A stretch of 33,157 nt of DNA from Mycobacterium sp. ST-F2 (GCF_001905655.1 NZ_JMHT01000020.1:1-33157); one strand, 5' to 3'. Numbered from the stretch's first letter, positions 16,058 through 24,137 are shown. The notes: a model not told the origin generated them from the letters alone. Numbers and translations: made by a program.

Positions 16058-16564
16058 GTGGCTGGTGACACCACCATCACCGTTATCGGAAACCTGACCG
16101 CTGACCCGGAACTGCGGTTCACGCCGTCCGGTGCTGCTGTTGCGAACTTCACCGTGGCCTCGACGCCGCGGATGTTCGACCGGCAGAGCAATGAGTGGAA
16201 GGACGGGGAGGCGCTGTTCCTCCGCTGCAACATCTGGCGCGAGGCGGCCGAGAACGTCGCCGAGAGCCTGGTCCGGGGGTCGCGTGTCATCGTGACCGGC
16301 CGGCTGAAGCAGCGCTCGTTCGAGACCCGTGAGGGCGAGAAGCGCACCGTGATGGAGGTCGAGGTCGACGAGATCGGCCCGTCCCTGCGGTACGCGACGG
16401 CGAAGGTGAACAAGGCCAACCGCAGTGGCGGCGGCGGTGGCGGCTTCGGCGGCGGCGGGGGTTCCCGTCCGTCCGCTGGTGGCGGCGCTCCGGCCGACGA
16501 CCCGTGGGGCAGCGCCCCGGCTTCGGGTTCGTTCGGCGGCGCCGACGACGAGCCGCCCTTCTGA
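16058..16564 (+). CDS. ssb: Single-stranded DNA-binding protein
   Basis: 168 residues. It coats single-stranded DNA in replication and repair. The OB fold occupies about residues 1-115 ([57 protein letters not shown]). A Gly-rich linker (130-150) leads to the acidic tip DDEPPF, the docking point for partner proteins. GTG 16058 follows an AGGAGG site. It sits between the genes for S6 and S18 as in most bacteria. Confidence 0.97.
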   Translation: MAGDTTITVIGNLTADPELRFTPSGAAVANFTVASTPRMFDRQSNEWKDGEALFLRCNIWREAAENVAESLVRGSRVIVTGRLKQRSFETREGEKRTVMEVEVDEIGPSLRYATAKVNKANRSGGGGGGFGGGGGSRPSAGGGAPADDPWGSAPASGSFGGADDEPPF

Positions 16565-16611
16565 TCCACGTAATTGGCTGGGCAACCAGCTAGACCCAGA
16601 AAGAGAAAGAC

Positions 16612-16866
16612 ATGGCCAAGGCCACCAAGCGGCGTCCGGCGCCGGAAAAGCCGGTCAAGACCCGCAAGTGCGTGTTCTGCTCCAAGAAGGCGCAGACCAT
16701 CGATTACAAGGACACCGGACTGCTCCGGACCTACATCAGCGAGCGCGGCAAGATCCGTGCCCGTCGCGTCACCGGTAACTGCGTGCAGCACCAGCGCGAC
16801 ATCGCCATCGCCGTGAAGAACGCCCGCGAGGTTGCGTTGCTCCCGTTCAGCTCGGCGACTCGATAG
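16612..16866 (+). CDS. rpsR: 30S ribosomal protein S18, cysteine-containing form
   Basis: 84 residues, full length. The zinc-binding Cys set is present (CVFC near residue 20 and Cys in [11 protein letters not shown]). Mycobacteria also carry a second, Cys-free S18 that replaces this one in low zinc; this copy is the zinc-replete C+ form at the standard position after ssb. An AGAAAGAGAAAG purine tract precedes ATG 16612. Confidence 0.97.
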   Translation: MAKATKRRPAPEKPVKTRKCVFCSKKAQTIDYKDTGLLRTYISERGKIRARRVTGNCVQHQRDIAIAVKNAREVALLPFSSATR

Positions 16867-16881
16867 GGAGGACTGAGAAAT

Positions 16882-17337
16882 ATGAAGCTCATTCTGACCA
16901 CTGAGGTCGACCACCTGGGTTCGGCCGGCGACACCGTTGAGGTTCGCGACGGCTACGGCCGCAACTACCTGCTGCCCCGCGGCCTGGCCATCGTGGCCAC
17001 CCGTGGTGCCGAGCGTCAGGCCAACGAGATCCGTCGTGCGCGTGACGCCAAGACGGTTCGCGACCTGGACCACGCCAACGAGCTGAAGCAGGCGATCGAG
17101 GCCCTCGGCCCCGTGTCGCTGGCTGTCAAGGCCGGTGCCGACAGCGGCAAGCTGTTCGGTTCGGTGACCGCGAGCGACGTCGTCGCCGCGATCAAGAAGG
17201 CCGGTGGCCCGAACCTGGACAAGCGCACCGTCGAGCTGCCCAAGGCGCACATCAAGTCGGTCGGCACCCACAAGATCGCGGTGCGTCTGCACCCGTCGGT
17301 CAACGTGCCGGTGTCGCTGGCTGTCGTCGCCGGATAG
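16882..17337 (+). CDS. rplI: 50S ribosomal protein L9
   Basis: 151 residues, full length. The N-terminal domain begins [20 protein letters not shown], with the signature [20 protein letters not shown] long connecting helix (about 45-80) leads to the C-terminal rRNA-binding domain ending [14 protein letters not shown] precedes ATG 16882. It is the last gene of the ribosomal block and is followed by a strong hairpin terminator. Confidence 0.97.
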   Translation: MKLILTTEVDHLGSAGDTVEVRDGYGRNYLLPRGLAIVATRGAERQANEIRRARDAKTVRDLDHANELKQAIEALGPVSLAVKAGADSGKLFGSVTASDVVAAIKKAGGPNLDKRTVELPKAHIKSVGTHKIAVRLHPSVNVPVSLAVVAG

Positions 17338-17360
17338 GGACGCAGTAGCTCAAACAGCAG

Positions 17361-17403
17361 AACGCCCGGGTGGAGTCAATCTTTGACTTCGCCCGGGCGT
17401 TTT
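17361..17403 (+). terminator. Rho-independent-type terminator after rplI
   Basis: AACGCCCGGG (17361-17370) pairs with CCCGGGCGTT (17392-17401), and the run of T at 17400-17403 follows the 3' arm. The loop of 21 bases contains AGTCAATCTTTGACTT, itself a small inverted repeat. It ends the rpsF-rplI transcript 24 bp after the stop. Confidence 0.85.
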
Positions 17404-17844
17404 CTGTTGACAGCGGGCGAATTTTTTCAGCCAATGTGCAAACGGTGATCTACGCCGGCTGTTAACCTGCGCGGCCCTTTTCTGCCATGCCCACGCAACA
17501 CAACACGCCCGAGATGGCTACCTGGCACGACACGCCGAACCAATTCTCATACACAGGGTGAAAGCCGATATATAGGCCGCTGACCTGCATGTTTGGGAAT
17601 TTACTTGCGAGTATTCCACAAGTTCTCCCCAGCCGGTCAACATCGCTGTCCACGCCTTTCCACATTTCATCCACAAGGTTGCTAACAGGGGTGGTTTCGG
17701 GCCGCGCCAGCAACGCCTAACGTGATGCGTCGCGCGACAGGTGAGCCGGCTTGCGGTCCGACTTGTCGGTGCGGTGAAGTACGGTCACAAGTAGCTCGTT
17801 CGAACGTTTGTTTGATATCGATTTTCGGGGAGGAGGAGCGCTTC
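17404..17844 (+). promoter_or_regulatory. dnaB upstream region with SOS box and TCCAC cluster
   Basis: This 441-bp gap is more AT-rich than its surroundings. At 17612-17675 four TCCAC motifs lie in one direction: TATTCCACA, CTGTCCACG, CTTTCCACA and TCATCCACA, each 1-3 bases from the actinobacterial DnaA box TTGTCCACA. At 17800-17815 is a LexA-box match, annotated separately. An 83-residue minus-strand frame at 17462-17713 has no family features and I do not call it a gene. M. tuberculosis has a small gene (Rv0057) in this gap; I see no equivalent. Confidence 0.55.
17800..17815. promoter_or_regulatory. LexA (SOS) box upstream of dnaB
   Basis: TCGAACGTTTGTTTGA fits the mycobacterial LexA consensus TCGAAC-N4-GTTYGA at every fixed position. 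It is 29 bp before the GTG start of dnaB, so LexA binding would cover the promoter or the start of the transcript. Induction of dnaB by DNA damage is inferred from the site alone. Confidence 0.8.
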
Positions 17845-20800
17845 GTGGCTGTCGCTGACGACCTGGGTCGTTCCGACATGGAGGAGCCGCCCAGCGAGGA
17901 TTTCGGCCGGCAACCGCCGCAGGACATGGCTGCCGAGCAGTCGGTGCTGGGCGGCATGTTGCTGTCCAAGGACGCGGTCGCCGACGTCCTGGAGCGCCTT
18001 CGTCCCGGTGACTTCTACCGCCCGGCGCACCAGAACATCTACGACGCCATCCTGGACCTGTACGGCCGCGGGGAGCCCGCTGACGCCGTCACGGTCGCCG
18101 CGGAGCTCGACCGCCGCGGTCTGCTCAAGCGCATCGGTGGCGCGCCGTATCTGCACACCCTGATCTCCACCGTGCCCACCGCCGCCAACGCGGGCTTTTA
18201 CGCCGGCATCGTCGCGGAGAAGGCCACGCTGCGTCGCCTCGTCGAGGCCGGCACGCGCGTGGTGCAGTACGGCTACGCGGGCGCTGACGGCGCCGATGTG
18301 GCCGACCTGGTGGATCGCGCGCAGGCCGAGATCTACGACGTCACGCAGACCCGCAGCAGCGAGGATTTCACCGTCCTGGAGGAGCTGCTGCAGCCCACCA
18401 TGGACGAGATCGACGCCATCGCCTCCCAGGGCGGCATCTCGCGCGGCATCCCGACCGGCTTCACCGAGCTCGACGAGATCACCAACGGTCTGCACCCGGG
18501 CCAGATGATCATCGTGGCCGCGCGCCCGGGTGTGGGTAAGGCGCTGGCGCTCGACACCCCGCTGCCCACGCCCGGCGGCTGGACCACCATGGGTGACGTC
18601 TCGGTGGGCGACGAGCTGATCGACGCCAACGGACGGGCCACCCGCGTGGTCGCCGCGACTCCGGTGATGGAGGAGCGGCCGTGCTACGAGATCGATCTGT
18701 CGGACGGCACCACCATCGTGGCCGACGCGTCGCATCAGTGGCCCACGGGCCGCGGCATCGTCACCACCGCGACCCTGCGGGCCGGGGCCGACCGGCTCGA
18801 GCCGGCCTTGACCGCCGGTGGCCTGGCCGTGCTGACGCGTCCCGTGACGATCACCGATGTGCGCCGGGTGGAGTCGGTGCCGGTGCGTTGCGTCGAGGTC
18901 GACAACCCGGCCCACCTGTACCTGGCCGGGCGGTCGATGGTGCCCACGCACAACTCGACGATCGGACTGGACTTCATGCGGTCCTGCTCCATCAAGCACC
19001 AGCAGGCCAGCGTCATCTTCTCGCTGGAAATGAGCAAGACCGAGATCGTCATGCGACTGCTTTCGGCCGAAGCCAAGATCAAGCTCGGCGACATGCGTTC
19101 GGGCCGCATGAGCGACGACGACTGGACCAAGCTGGCCCGCCGCATGAGCGAAATCTCCGAGGCGCCGCTGTACATCGACGACTCACCGAACCTGACCATG
19201 ATGGAGATTCGGGCCAAGGCCCGGCGTCTGCACCAGAAGGCCAACCTGCGGCTCATCGTCGTGGACTACATGCAGCTGATGACCTCGGGTAAGAAGTTCG
19301 AGTCCCGGCAGCAGGAAGTCTCGGAGTTCTCGCGGTCGCTGAAGTTGATGGCCAAGGAACTCGAAGTTCCCGTGGTCGCCATCAGCCAGCTGAACCGTGG
19401 CCCCGAACAGCGCACCGACAAGCGCCCGCAGGTGTCGGACCTGCGTGAGTCCGGCTGCCTGACGGCCTCGACGCGAATTCTGCGCGCCGACACCGGCGCT
19501 GAGGTCACCTTCGGTGAGTTGATGGCGACGGGGGAGCGGCCGCTGGTGTGGACGCTCGATGACCGCAAGCGGATGGTCGCGCGGCCGATGACCAACGTGT
19601 TCTACAGCGGACACAAGGAAGTCTTCCTGCTGCGCCTGGCATCGGGGCGTCAGGTCGAGGCCACCGCCAACCACCCGTTCATGACGCTCGATGGCTGGGT
19701 TTCCTTGGGCGACTTGGCCGTTGGTGATCGTCTTGCGGTGCCGCGGCGGGTACCCGAGCCCGTGCACACCGAGCGGATGGATCAGTCCGAGGTGATCATG
19801 CTCGCGCACATGATCGGCGACGGGTCGTGCGTAGAGCGCCAGCCGGTCCGCTACGCGTCGATCGATGAGGAAAACCTGGCTGCGGTGTCCGTCGCTGCGT
19901 GGCACTTCGGCGTGACGCCGATTCGCGACGAATACGCTGCGGCTCGCGTGACAACGCTTCGACTGCCCGCGCCGTACCGGTTGACGCACGGCAAGCGGAA
20001 TCCGATTGCGGCGTGGCTGGACAAGCTGGGGCTCTTCGGGAAGCGCAGTTACGAAAAGTTCGTTCCCAAAGAGGTTTTCGCGCTGCCCAACGATCAGGTG
20101 GCGCTGTTCTTGCGGCACCTGTGGGCGACGGATGGCTCGGTGCGGTGGGACGAGAAGGTCGGTATCGGTCGCATCTACTACGCGACGACGAGCAGGCAGT
20201 TGGCGGATGATGTCGTGCAGTTGCTATTGCGCGTCGGTGTACTTGGGCGGATCGCACGGGTCAAGAAAGCTGGATATCGCGACTGCTGGCACGTTTACGT
20301 CGACCGCGCCGACAACCAGATCGCGTTCGTGACGAAGATCGGGGTGCACGGCGCCCGTGGGGATAAGGCTCGTGAAGTATTCCTCGAGCTGAAGAAACGG
20401 ACTGGGCGGCCGGGGAGCGACACCCTTCCGCCCGCGGTGTGGGATGTCGTGCGATCAAAGATGGCTGTGAAGGGCTGGACGAATCGCGATCTCAAGCTTG
20501 CGACGAATGTCGTTGCTTCCGAAGAACGTTGGAAGACTTCGCCTGGTCGGGAAAAAGTCCACCGCATCGCAGCAGCGCTGGATGATCGTGAGTTGCACGA
20601 CCTCGCCAGGAACGATGTCTTCTGGGATGAAATCGTCGAGATCACCAGTATCGGTGAACACGATGTCTACGACGGCACCGTCATGGGTACACATAACTTT
20701 GTAGCTAACTGCATAAATATGCATAATAGTCTTGAACAGGACGCCGACATGGTCATGCTCCTGCACCGCCCGGACTCCATCGACCGCGACGACCCGCGCG

Positions 20801-20907
20801 GTGGTGAAGCCGACATCATCCTGGGCAAGCACCGTAACGGCCCGACCGCGAATATCACTGTGGCACACCAGCTTCACTTCTCGCGGTTTACAAATATGGC
20901 GCGGTAG
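17845..20907 (+). CDS. dnaB: Replicative DNA helicase DnaB with two inteins
   Basis: 1020 residues; removal of 138 and 424 intein residues leaves a 458-residue helicase, the normal DnaB size. The N-terminal primase-interaction domain (about 25-170) opens PPQDMAAEQSVLGGMLLSKD. The RecA-like motor has Walker A ARPGVGK-ST (split by intein 1), Walker B LRLIVVDYMQLM, and a later loop DLRESG-SLEQDAD (split by intein 2), then the end KHRNGPTANITVAHQLHFSRF. GTG 17845 is chosen for GGGGAGGAGGAG just upstream and the family start VAVADDLG; the frame is open to 17722. The unspliced protein has neither an intact ATP site nor a whole motor, so helicase activity requires both splicing events. An SOS box precedes it and a strong hairpin follows. 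Confidence 0.97.
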   Translation: MAVADDLGRSDMEEPPSEDFGRQPPQDMAAEQSVLGGMLLSKDAVADVLERLRPGDFYRPAHQNIYDAILDLYGRGEPADAVTVAAELDRRGLLKRIGGAPYLHTLISTVPTAANAGFYAGIVAEKATLRRLVEAGTRVVQYGYAGADGADVADLVDRAQAEIYDVTQTRSSEDFTVLEELLQPTMDEIDAIASQGGISRGIPTGFTELDEITNGLHPGQMIIVAARPGVGKALALDTPLPTPGGWTTMGDVSVGDELIDANGRATRVVAATPVMEERPCYEIDLSDGTTIVADASHQWPTGRGIVTTATLRAGADRLEPALTAGGLAVLTRPVTITDVRRVESVPVRCVEVDNPAHLYLAGRSMVPTHNSTIGLDFMRSCSIKHQQASVIFSLEMSKTEIVMRLLSAEAKIKLGDMRSGRMSDDDWTKLARRMSEISEAPLYIDDSPNLTMMEIRAKARRLHQKANLRLIVVDYMQLMTSGKKFESRQQEVSEFSRSLKLMAKELEVPVVAISQLNRGPEQRTDKRPQVSDLRESGCLTASTRILRADTGAEVTFGELMATGERPLVWTLDDRKRMVARPMTNVFYSGHKEVFLLRLASGRQVEATANHPFMTLDGWVSLGDLAVGDRLAVPRRVPEPVHTERMDQSEVIMLAHMIGDGSCVERQPVRYASIDEENLAAVSVAAWHFGVTPIRDEYAAARVTTLRLPAPYRLTHGKRNPIAAWLDKLGLFGKRSYEKFVPKEVFALPNDQVALFLRHLWATDGSVRWDEKVGIGRIYYATTSRQLADDVVQLLLRVGVLGRIARVKKAGYRDCWHVYVDRADNQIAFVTKIGVHGARGDKAREVFLELKKRTGRPGSDTLPPAVWDVVRSKMAVKGWTNRDLKLATNVVASEERWKTSPGREKVHRIAAALDDRELHDLARNDVFWDEIVEITSIGEHDVYDGTVMGTHNFVANCINMHNSLEQDADMVMLLHRPDSIDRDDPRGGEADIILGKHRNGPTANITVAHQLHFSRFTNMAR
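18541..18954 (+). other. DnaB intein 1: class 3 mini-intein inside the Walker A motif
   Basis: 138 residues inserted after the Lys of GVGK and before Ser-Thr of the P-loop. It begins with Ala rather than Cys or Ser (ALALDTPLPTPGGW), which a class 1 intein cannot do. It ends PTHN with Ser as the next extein residue. The class 3 WCT set is present: W67 in SHQW, C117 in PVRCVEVDN (block F position 4, which takes the first acyl transfer) and T136 in PTHN. The only other Cys is C48 (ERPCYE). No endonuclease domain is present and the gap between blocks B and F is short. M. smegmatis DnaB carries a similar intein at this site. Confidence 0.92.
19456..20727 (+). other. DnaB intein 2: class 1 intein with LAGLIDADG endonuclease
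   Basis: 424 residues between DLRESG and SLEQDAD. It opens CLTASTRILRADTGAEV with Cys1, has the block B TXXH-like ATANHPFM, and ends DGTVMGTHNFVAN followed by NMHN with Ser as +1. Two LAGLIDADG helices are visible: IMLAHMIGDGSC (about residue 115) and FLRHLWATDGSV (about 220), with both Asp residues kept, so the homing endonuclease may be active. It matches the location and type of the M. tuberculosis DnaB intein. Third-position GC is clearly lower in its second half, and the last 45 bases before the splice junction are strikingly AT-rich. Confidence 0.92.
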
Positions 20908-20927
20908 AGCGCTGCAGTCCTTGACGT

Positions 20928-20972
20928 CACACCCGACCACGGTCAGCTAGCGCACTGACCGGGTCGGGTGTG
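20928..20972. terminator. Long stem-loop after dnaB, probably bidirectional
   Basis: CACACCCGACC (20928-20938) pairs with GGGTCGGGTGTG (20961-20972) and inside it GGTCAG (20941-20946) pairs with CTGACC (20955-20960). It lies 20 bp after the dnaB stop and 20 bp before the stop of the convergent SDR gene, so it can end both transcripts. Confidence 0.8.
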
Positions 20973-20991
20973 TCGTGCCCCCGGCAGCCGG

Positions 20992-21831
20992 TTAGGTCGG
21001 GAAATCCGCGCTGCGAGAGAGCGTTTCGTTGGCTCGGATGTCGGCCAGGTTCTGCTCCAGCGCATCGATGACGGCGTCGTATCCGCTGTTGCCCAGAACC
21101 AGCCGGTGGGGCGGCGGGTCCTGGGCCATCGCCGCGATCACCGCGCGGGCACCGCGGCGCGGATCGCCGGGCTGCACCCCATCCATCCCAACGAAGGCGG
21201 CGCGGACCTGTTCCAGCATGTCGTGATACTCCGGAATCGCTTCCGCGACAAGCTCGTTCGCGAATCCGGCGTAGGCGTTCGTGCGAAAAGCTCCCGGTTC
21301 GACCGCCAACACCGAAATGCCCTGTGCGGCAACCTCGTTGCGCAGCGCATCGGTGACGGCCTCAATGGCGAACTTCGTCGCGCTGTAGTAGCCGAATCCA
21401 ACCGCCGACACCAGCCCGGCCACCGAGGACACGTTGACGATCCACCCGCTGCCCCGGGCACGCATCCCCGGCAGCACTGCGCGCGTCACCGATAGCACCG
21501 CGAAGAAGTTCAGCTCGAACATCGCCCGCAGTGAGGACTCGTCCATTCCCTCGATCGATCCATACCAACCGCGGCCGGCGTTGTTGACCAGCACGTCGAT
21601 ACCGCCGAAGTGCTCCTCGGCCATATGTACCGCGCGCTGCACCTGCGCCGTATCGGTGAGTTCCAGCGGCAGGACGAGAACGCGGTTGCCGTACTGGTCG
21701 GCCCAGGCCGCCAGCTCCTGCGGACGCCGGGATGTGAGCACCACGCGGTCTCCCGTCTCCAGCGCTGCCTCGGCGAAGGCCACCCCGAAGCCGCCGGGCG
21801 TGCCTCCGGTGATGAACCATCTCCTGCTCAT
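20992..21831 (-). CDS. SDR-family oxidoreductase (classical)
   Basis: 279 residues. The nucleotide-binding motif is TGGTPGGFG near residue 8, NNAG is in VLVNNAGRGWYG, the catalytic Ser is in IVNVSSVAGL, and YSATK supplies the catalytic Tyr and Lys, so it should be active. TSRRP after the second strand suggests NADP use. The family (classical SDR similar to many 3-oxoacyl-reductase-like or short-chain alcohol dehydrogenases) does not give the substrate. Its ATG overlaps the SnoaL-like gene's stop by 4 bases (ATGA, 21828-21831), so they form a two-gene operon controlled, by position, by the divergent MerR regulator. Confidence 0.9.
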   Translation of the reverse strand: MSRRWFITGGTPGGFGVAFAEAALETGDRVVLTSRRPQELAAWADQYGNRVLVLPLELTDTAQVQRAVHMAEEHFGGIDVLVNNAGRGWYGSIEGMDESSLRAMFELNFFAVLSVTRAVLPGMRARGSGWIVNVSSVAGLVSAVGFGYYSATKFAIEAVTDALRNEVAAQGISVLAVEPGAFRTNAYAGFANELVAEAIPEYHDMLEQVRAAFVGMDGVQPGDPRRGARAVIAAMAQDPPPHRLVLGNSGYDAVIDALEQNLADIRANETLSRSADFPT

Positions 21832-22166
21832 GGCTCGATCACCAACCGGCTGATCGACGCGCCGTCGAGGGTGAAGCGGAAGTGCAGGTCGACGACCCCG
21901 CCGGGGAAGTCGCCCTCCAGGTGCTGCCCGAGGTCGATGGTGGTGTCAGTGATGGTCGCGCCGGTGAACTCGGAGGTGTAGGTGTATTCGCCGGCCGACG
22001 CGGTCAGCCAGGCCCCGATCTCGTCACGGCCCGGGTAATCGTGCCCCTCGTCGGTCACGACCGCATCGGCGGTGAACGTGGCGAGCGCTCGGCCGTCCTC
22101 CGGGGTGGTGAGCGCAGTCATGAATGTCTTGATGGTGTCCGGGAGTGCATCCCAATCTGTGGTCAT
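21828..22166 (-). CDS. SnoaL-like / NTF2-fold protein
   Basis: 112 residues. The NTF2 cone pattern is visible: a helical start DWDALPDTIKTFMTALTTPEDG, ATFTADAVVTDEGHDYPGRD, IGAWLTASAGEYTYTSEF, and a beta-rich end. Members are ketosteroid isomerase- or cyclase-like, or non-enzymatic. It is the first gene of the SnoaL-SDR operon. The predicted -35 TTGACC (22198-22203, minus strand) and a 19-base MerR-type spacer would put transcription near the ATG at 22166, so the mRNA may be leaderless; no ribosome-binding site is visible. Confidence 0.82.
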   Translation of the reverse strand: MTTDWDALPDTIKTFMTALTTPEDGRALATFTADAVVTDEGHDYPGRDEIGAWLTASAGEYTYTSEFTGATITDTTIDLGQHLEGDFPGGVVDLHFRFTLDGASISRLVIEP

Positions 22167-22181
22167 GACCCCACGGTGGGG

Positions 22182-22239
22182 CTTCCCGTAGGGGGAGGGT
22201 CAAGCCTGTGCCGTGATGTTGACCTTGCCCTAGGGGGAG
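22182..22239. promoter_or_regulatory. Paired MerR-type dyads in a divergent promoter
   Basis: CTTCCCGTAGGGGGAG (22182-22197) and CTTGCCCTAGGGGGAG (22224-22239) agree at 14 of 16 positions. A TTGACC box touches each one: on the minus strand at 22198-22203 and on the plus strand at 22219-22224. MerR proteins bind dyads lying in the long -35/-10 spacer, so one dyad serves the SnoaL-SDR operon and the other the merR gene itself. Confidence 0.7.
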
Positions 22240-22295
22240 ACTGCAGGATGGCCTCAGCCGATAACGCGGGCGGTGGATCGCATGAGGAGGGCGTC

Positions 22296-23126
22296 GTGGG
22301 CGCACAGGTTTCGATCGGTGACTTCGCCGTGATGACCAGCCTGAGTAGGAAGGCGCTACGGCACTACCACGACATCGGGATTCTCGAGCCGGCTCACATC
22401 GATGCGCACACCGGCTACCGCTTCTACGACACCAGCCAGGTCGATCACGCACACATCATTCGCCGGTTCCGTTCCCTGGGCATGTCCATTCCCGACATCA
22501 AGGCGCTGCTGAGCACCGACGACGCCGCCACCCGCACCGAGATCATCACGACTCATCTCGAACAGATGGAGGAGCAGCTGCAGCAGACCCGCGACACCGT
22601 TGGCGCGCTGCGCGAGTTGCTTTCTCCCGTGCAGACCCCCGCCTTTGTTGCAGTGCGCCATGAGCCTGCGCTGGCCGTCTGGTCCGTCGGCGCCACCATC
22701 GAGATTTCCGAGATCGACAGCTGGTTCGCGGCGACGTTGAAGAAACTGCTGGACGCCGTTGCCGCAGCAGCAGGCACACCATCCGCCGTCGTGCTGGGCG
22801 GCCTCTACGACCGGGCACTGTTCCTCGAATCGCGCGGCGAGGCAACCCTGTTCGTGCCCGCGCCGCAATCTACGGACCCACCGGAGGGCGTCCGGGCCGA
22901 GGTCCTACCCAAGGCCGAATACGCGGTGCTCACCCACTCCGGTGGTCATGACGAAAGCATCGACCGCAGCTACGGCGCCCTGGGCATATACGCCAACGAG
23001 CATCTGATCAGCGGCCAGGGTCCGATCCGCGAGCACTACCTCGGCGCCACGCCCTCAGATCCGACAACGTTCACCGCCACGGAGATTTGTTGGCCGATCT
23101 TCAGCACCACTCCACCGCCAACATGA
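22296..23126 (+). CDS. MerR-family regulator with GyrI-like effector domain
   Basis: 276 residues. The winged helix reads QVSIGDFAVMTSLSRKALRHYHDIGILEPAHID, followed by TGYRFYDTSQVDHAHIIRRFRSLGMSI, the MerR signature. A dimerisation coiled coil (about 75-115) leads to a C-terminal GyrI-like/effector-binding domain of the BmrR type that senses hydrophobic cations. GTG 22296 has a perfect AGGAGG 7 bases upstream. An ATG at 22248 in frame would add 16 residues. It is divergent from SnoaL-SDR, with two MerR-type dyads between them, so it probably controls both itself and that operon. Confidence 0.88.
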   Translation: MGAQVSIGDFAVMTSLSRKALRHYHDIGILEPAHIDAHTGYRFYDTSQVDHAHIIRRFRSLGMSIPDIKALLSTDDAATRTEIITTHLEQMEEQLQQTRDTVGALRELLSPVQTPAFVAVRHEPALAVWSVGATIEISEIDSWFAATLKKLLDAVAAAAGTPSAVVLGGLYDRALFLESRGEATLFVPAPQSTDPPEGVRAEVLPKAEYAVLTHSGGHDESIDRSYGALGIYANEHLISGQGPIREHYLGATPSDPTTFTATEICWPIFSTTPPPT

Positions 23127-23235
23127 CAGCACCTCCTGGCATCGCGAAACTTCGGATTTCTGAGCCGGGCTGAAGTGCGCGCTGTGGGCCGCTGAACTCA
23201 CCACTCTCACTGAGTCCGTGTCCAGTACGACTTAC

Positions 23236-23297
23236 TCAACCAAAAGGTTGACAATGCGCGCCTCTGCGCGCACACTCGTACTCAACCAAAAAGTTGA
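23236..23297. promoter_or_regulatory. Two TCAACC-AAAA-GGTTGA operators before arsR-type gene
   Basis: TCAACCAAAAGGTTGA (23236-23251) is a perfect 6+6 dyad, and TCAACCAAAAAGTTGA (23282-23297) is the same with one arm mismatch. They start 46 bp apart, and the second ends 8 bases before the ATG of the ArsR-type gene at 23306. Between them lies a GCGCGCCTCTGCGCGC hairpin. The layout suggests autoregulation by the ArsR protein. Confidence 0.72.
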
Positions 23298-23305
23298 GGA
23301 ACACA

Positions 23306-23662
23306 ATGACCGACCAGTTGTCGAAAGTATTTGCGGCACTGAGTGATCCGCTCCGGCGGGACATGGTGACCCGGCTGACGAGGGCTGACGCGACGGTCAG
23401 CGAGCTCGCCGAACCGTACGACGTCAGCATGCAAGCGGTCTCCAAGCACCTCAAAGTGCTTGAGGATGCCGGCCTGGTCAGCCGGGGCCGCGCAGCACAG
23501 ACCCGGCCCGTGCACTTGGAAGCGCAGGTGTTCGACCTGATGACGAAATGGATCGAGCGTTACCAACGGCAGGCCGAACAGCGCTACCAGCGCCTGGATG
23601 CCGTGCTGGCCGAAATGAATGACACCGAAGTGAAACCGCGACGAAAGGGCAGAGCATCATGA
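23306..23662 (+). CDS. ArsR-family transcriptional regulator
   Basis: 118 residues. The winged helix is clear: LSKVFAALSDPLRRDMVTRLTR, SELAEPYDVSMQAVSKHLKVLEDAGL, VSRGRAAQTRPVHLEAQ. No metal-binding CxC is visible, which fits the class of ArsR proteins coupled to AHSA1 genes that do not sense metals. ATG 23306 is preceded by GAGGAACACA; a TTG at 23294 in frame is unlikely because it lies in the operator. The stop overlaps the AHSA1 gene start (ATGA). Two copies of a dyad lie before it. Confidence 0.9.
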   Translation: MTDQLSKVFAALSDPLRRDMVTRLTRADATVSELAEPYDVSMQAVSKHLKVLEDAGLVSRGRAAQTRPVHLEAQVFDLMTKWIERYQRQAEQRYQRLDAVLAEMNDTEVKPRRKGRAS

Positions 23663-24132
23663 ACACCGCGCAGGCCGTCATCGAAGCCGACAAGGATGTT
23701 CCACTCATCCGCATCACCCGTGATTTCCATGCCACCCCAGCACAATTGATGAAGGCGCACACCGACCCGGAGTTGTTCGCCCGCTGGGTCGGACCTGACG
23801 GCATGGACACCCGGATCCTTGAGTGGGACGCCCGAAACGGTGGCAGCTGGCGTTATGTCGCGGTCCGCGACGGCCAGGAGTTCGGCTTCCGCGGGTGCTT
23901 CCACACCGTCGCCGACGACAAGATCGTGCAGACCTTCACCTTCGAGGGCATGCCCGACGACGTGTCCCTCGAGACGTTGTGGTTCGAGGATCTCGGCGAT
24001 GGCCGCACCCGGTTGCACGCACAGTCGTTGGTGGACAGCTTCGAAGGACGCGACGCGTGGCTGGCCTCGGGGATGGAGACGGGCGTCGACCAGGGCTACG
24101 CCAAACTCGACGCACTGGTCGGCGAACTCTGA
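23659..24132 (+). CDS. AHSA1 / SRPBCC-domain protein
   Basis: 157 residues with the Aha1-C-terminal fold: IRITRDFHATPAQLMKAHTDPELFARWVGPDG, then WDARNGGSWRYV, and the helix ending GMETGVDQGYAKLDALV. The function of the ArsR-coupled proteins is unsettled; ligand binding is the usual guess. It overlaps the ArsR stop by 4 bases and is followed 5 bases later by the TIGR03086 gene, so all three form one operon. Confidence 0.88.
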   Translation: MNTAQAVIEADKDVPLIRITRDFHATPAQLMKAHTDPELFARWVGPDGMDTRILEWDARNGGSWRYVAVRDGQEFGFRGCFHTVADDKIVQTFTFEGMPDDVSLETLWFEDLGDGRTRLHAQSLVDSFEGRDAWLASGMETGVDQGYAKLDALVGEL

Positions 24133-24137
24133 GTACC

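Noticed and set aside
17462..17713. 83-residue minus-strand frame in the dnaB upstream gap
   Set aside because: No family similarity, and it overlaps the DnaA-box-like motifs; the frame could be chance in AT-richer DNA.
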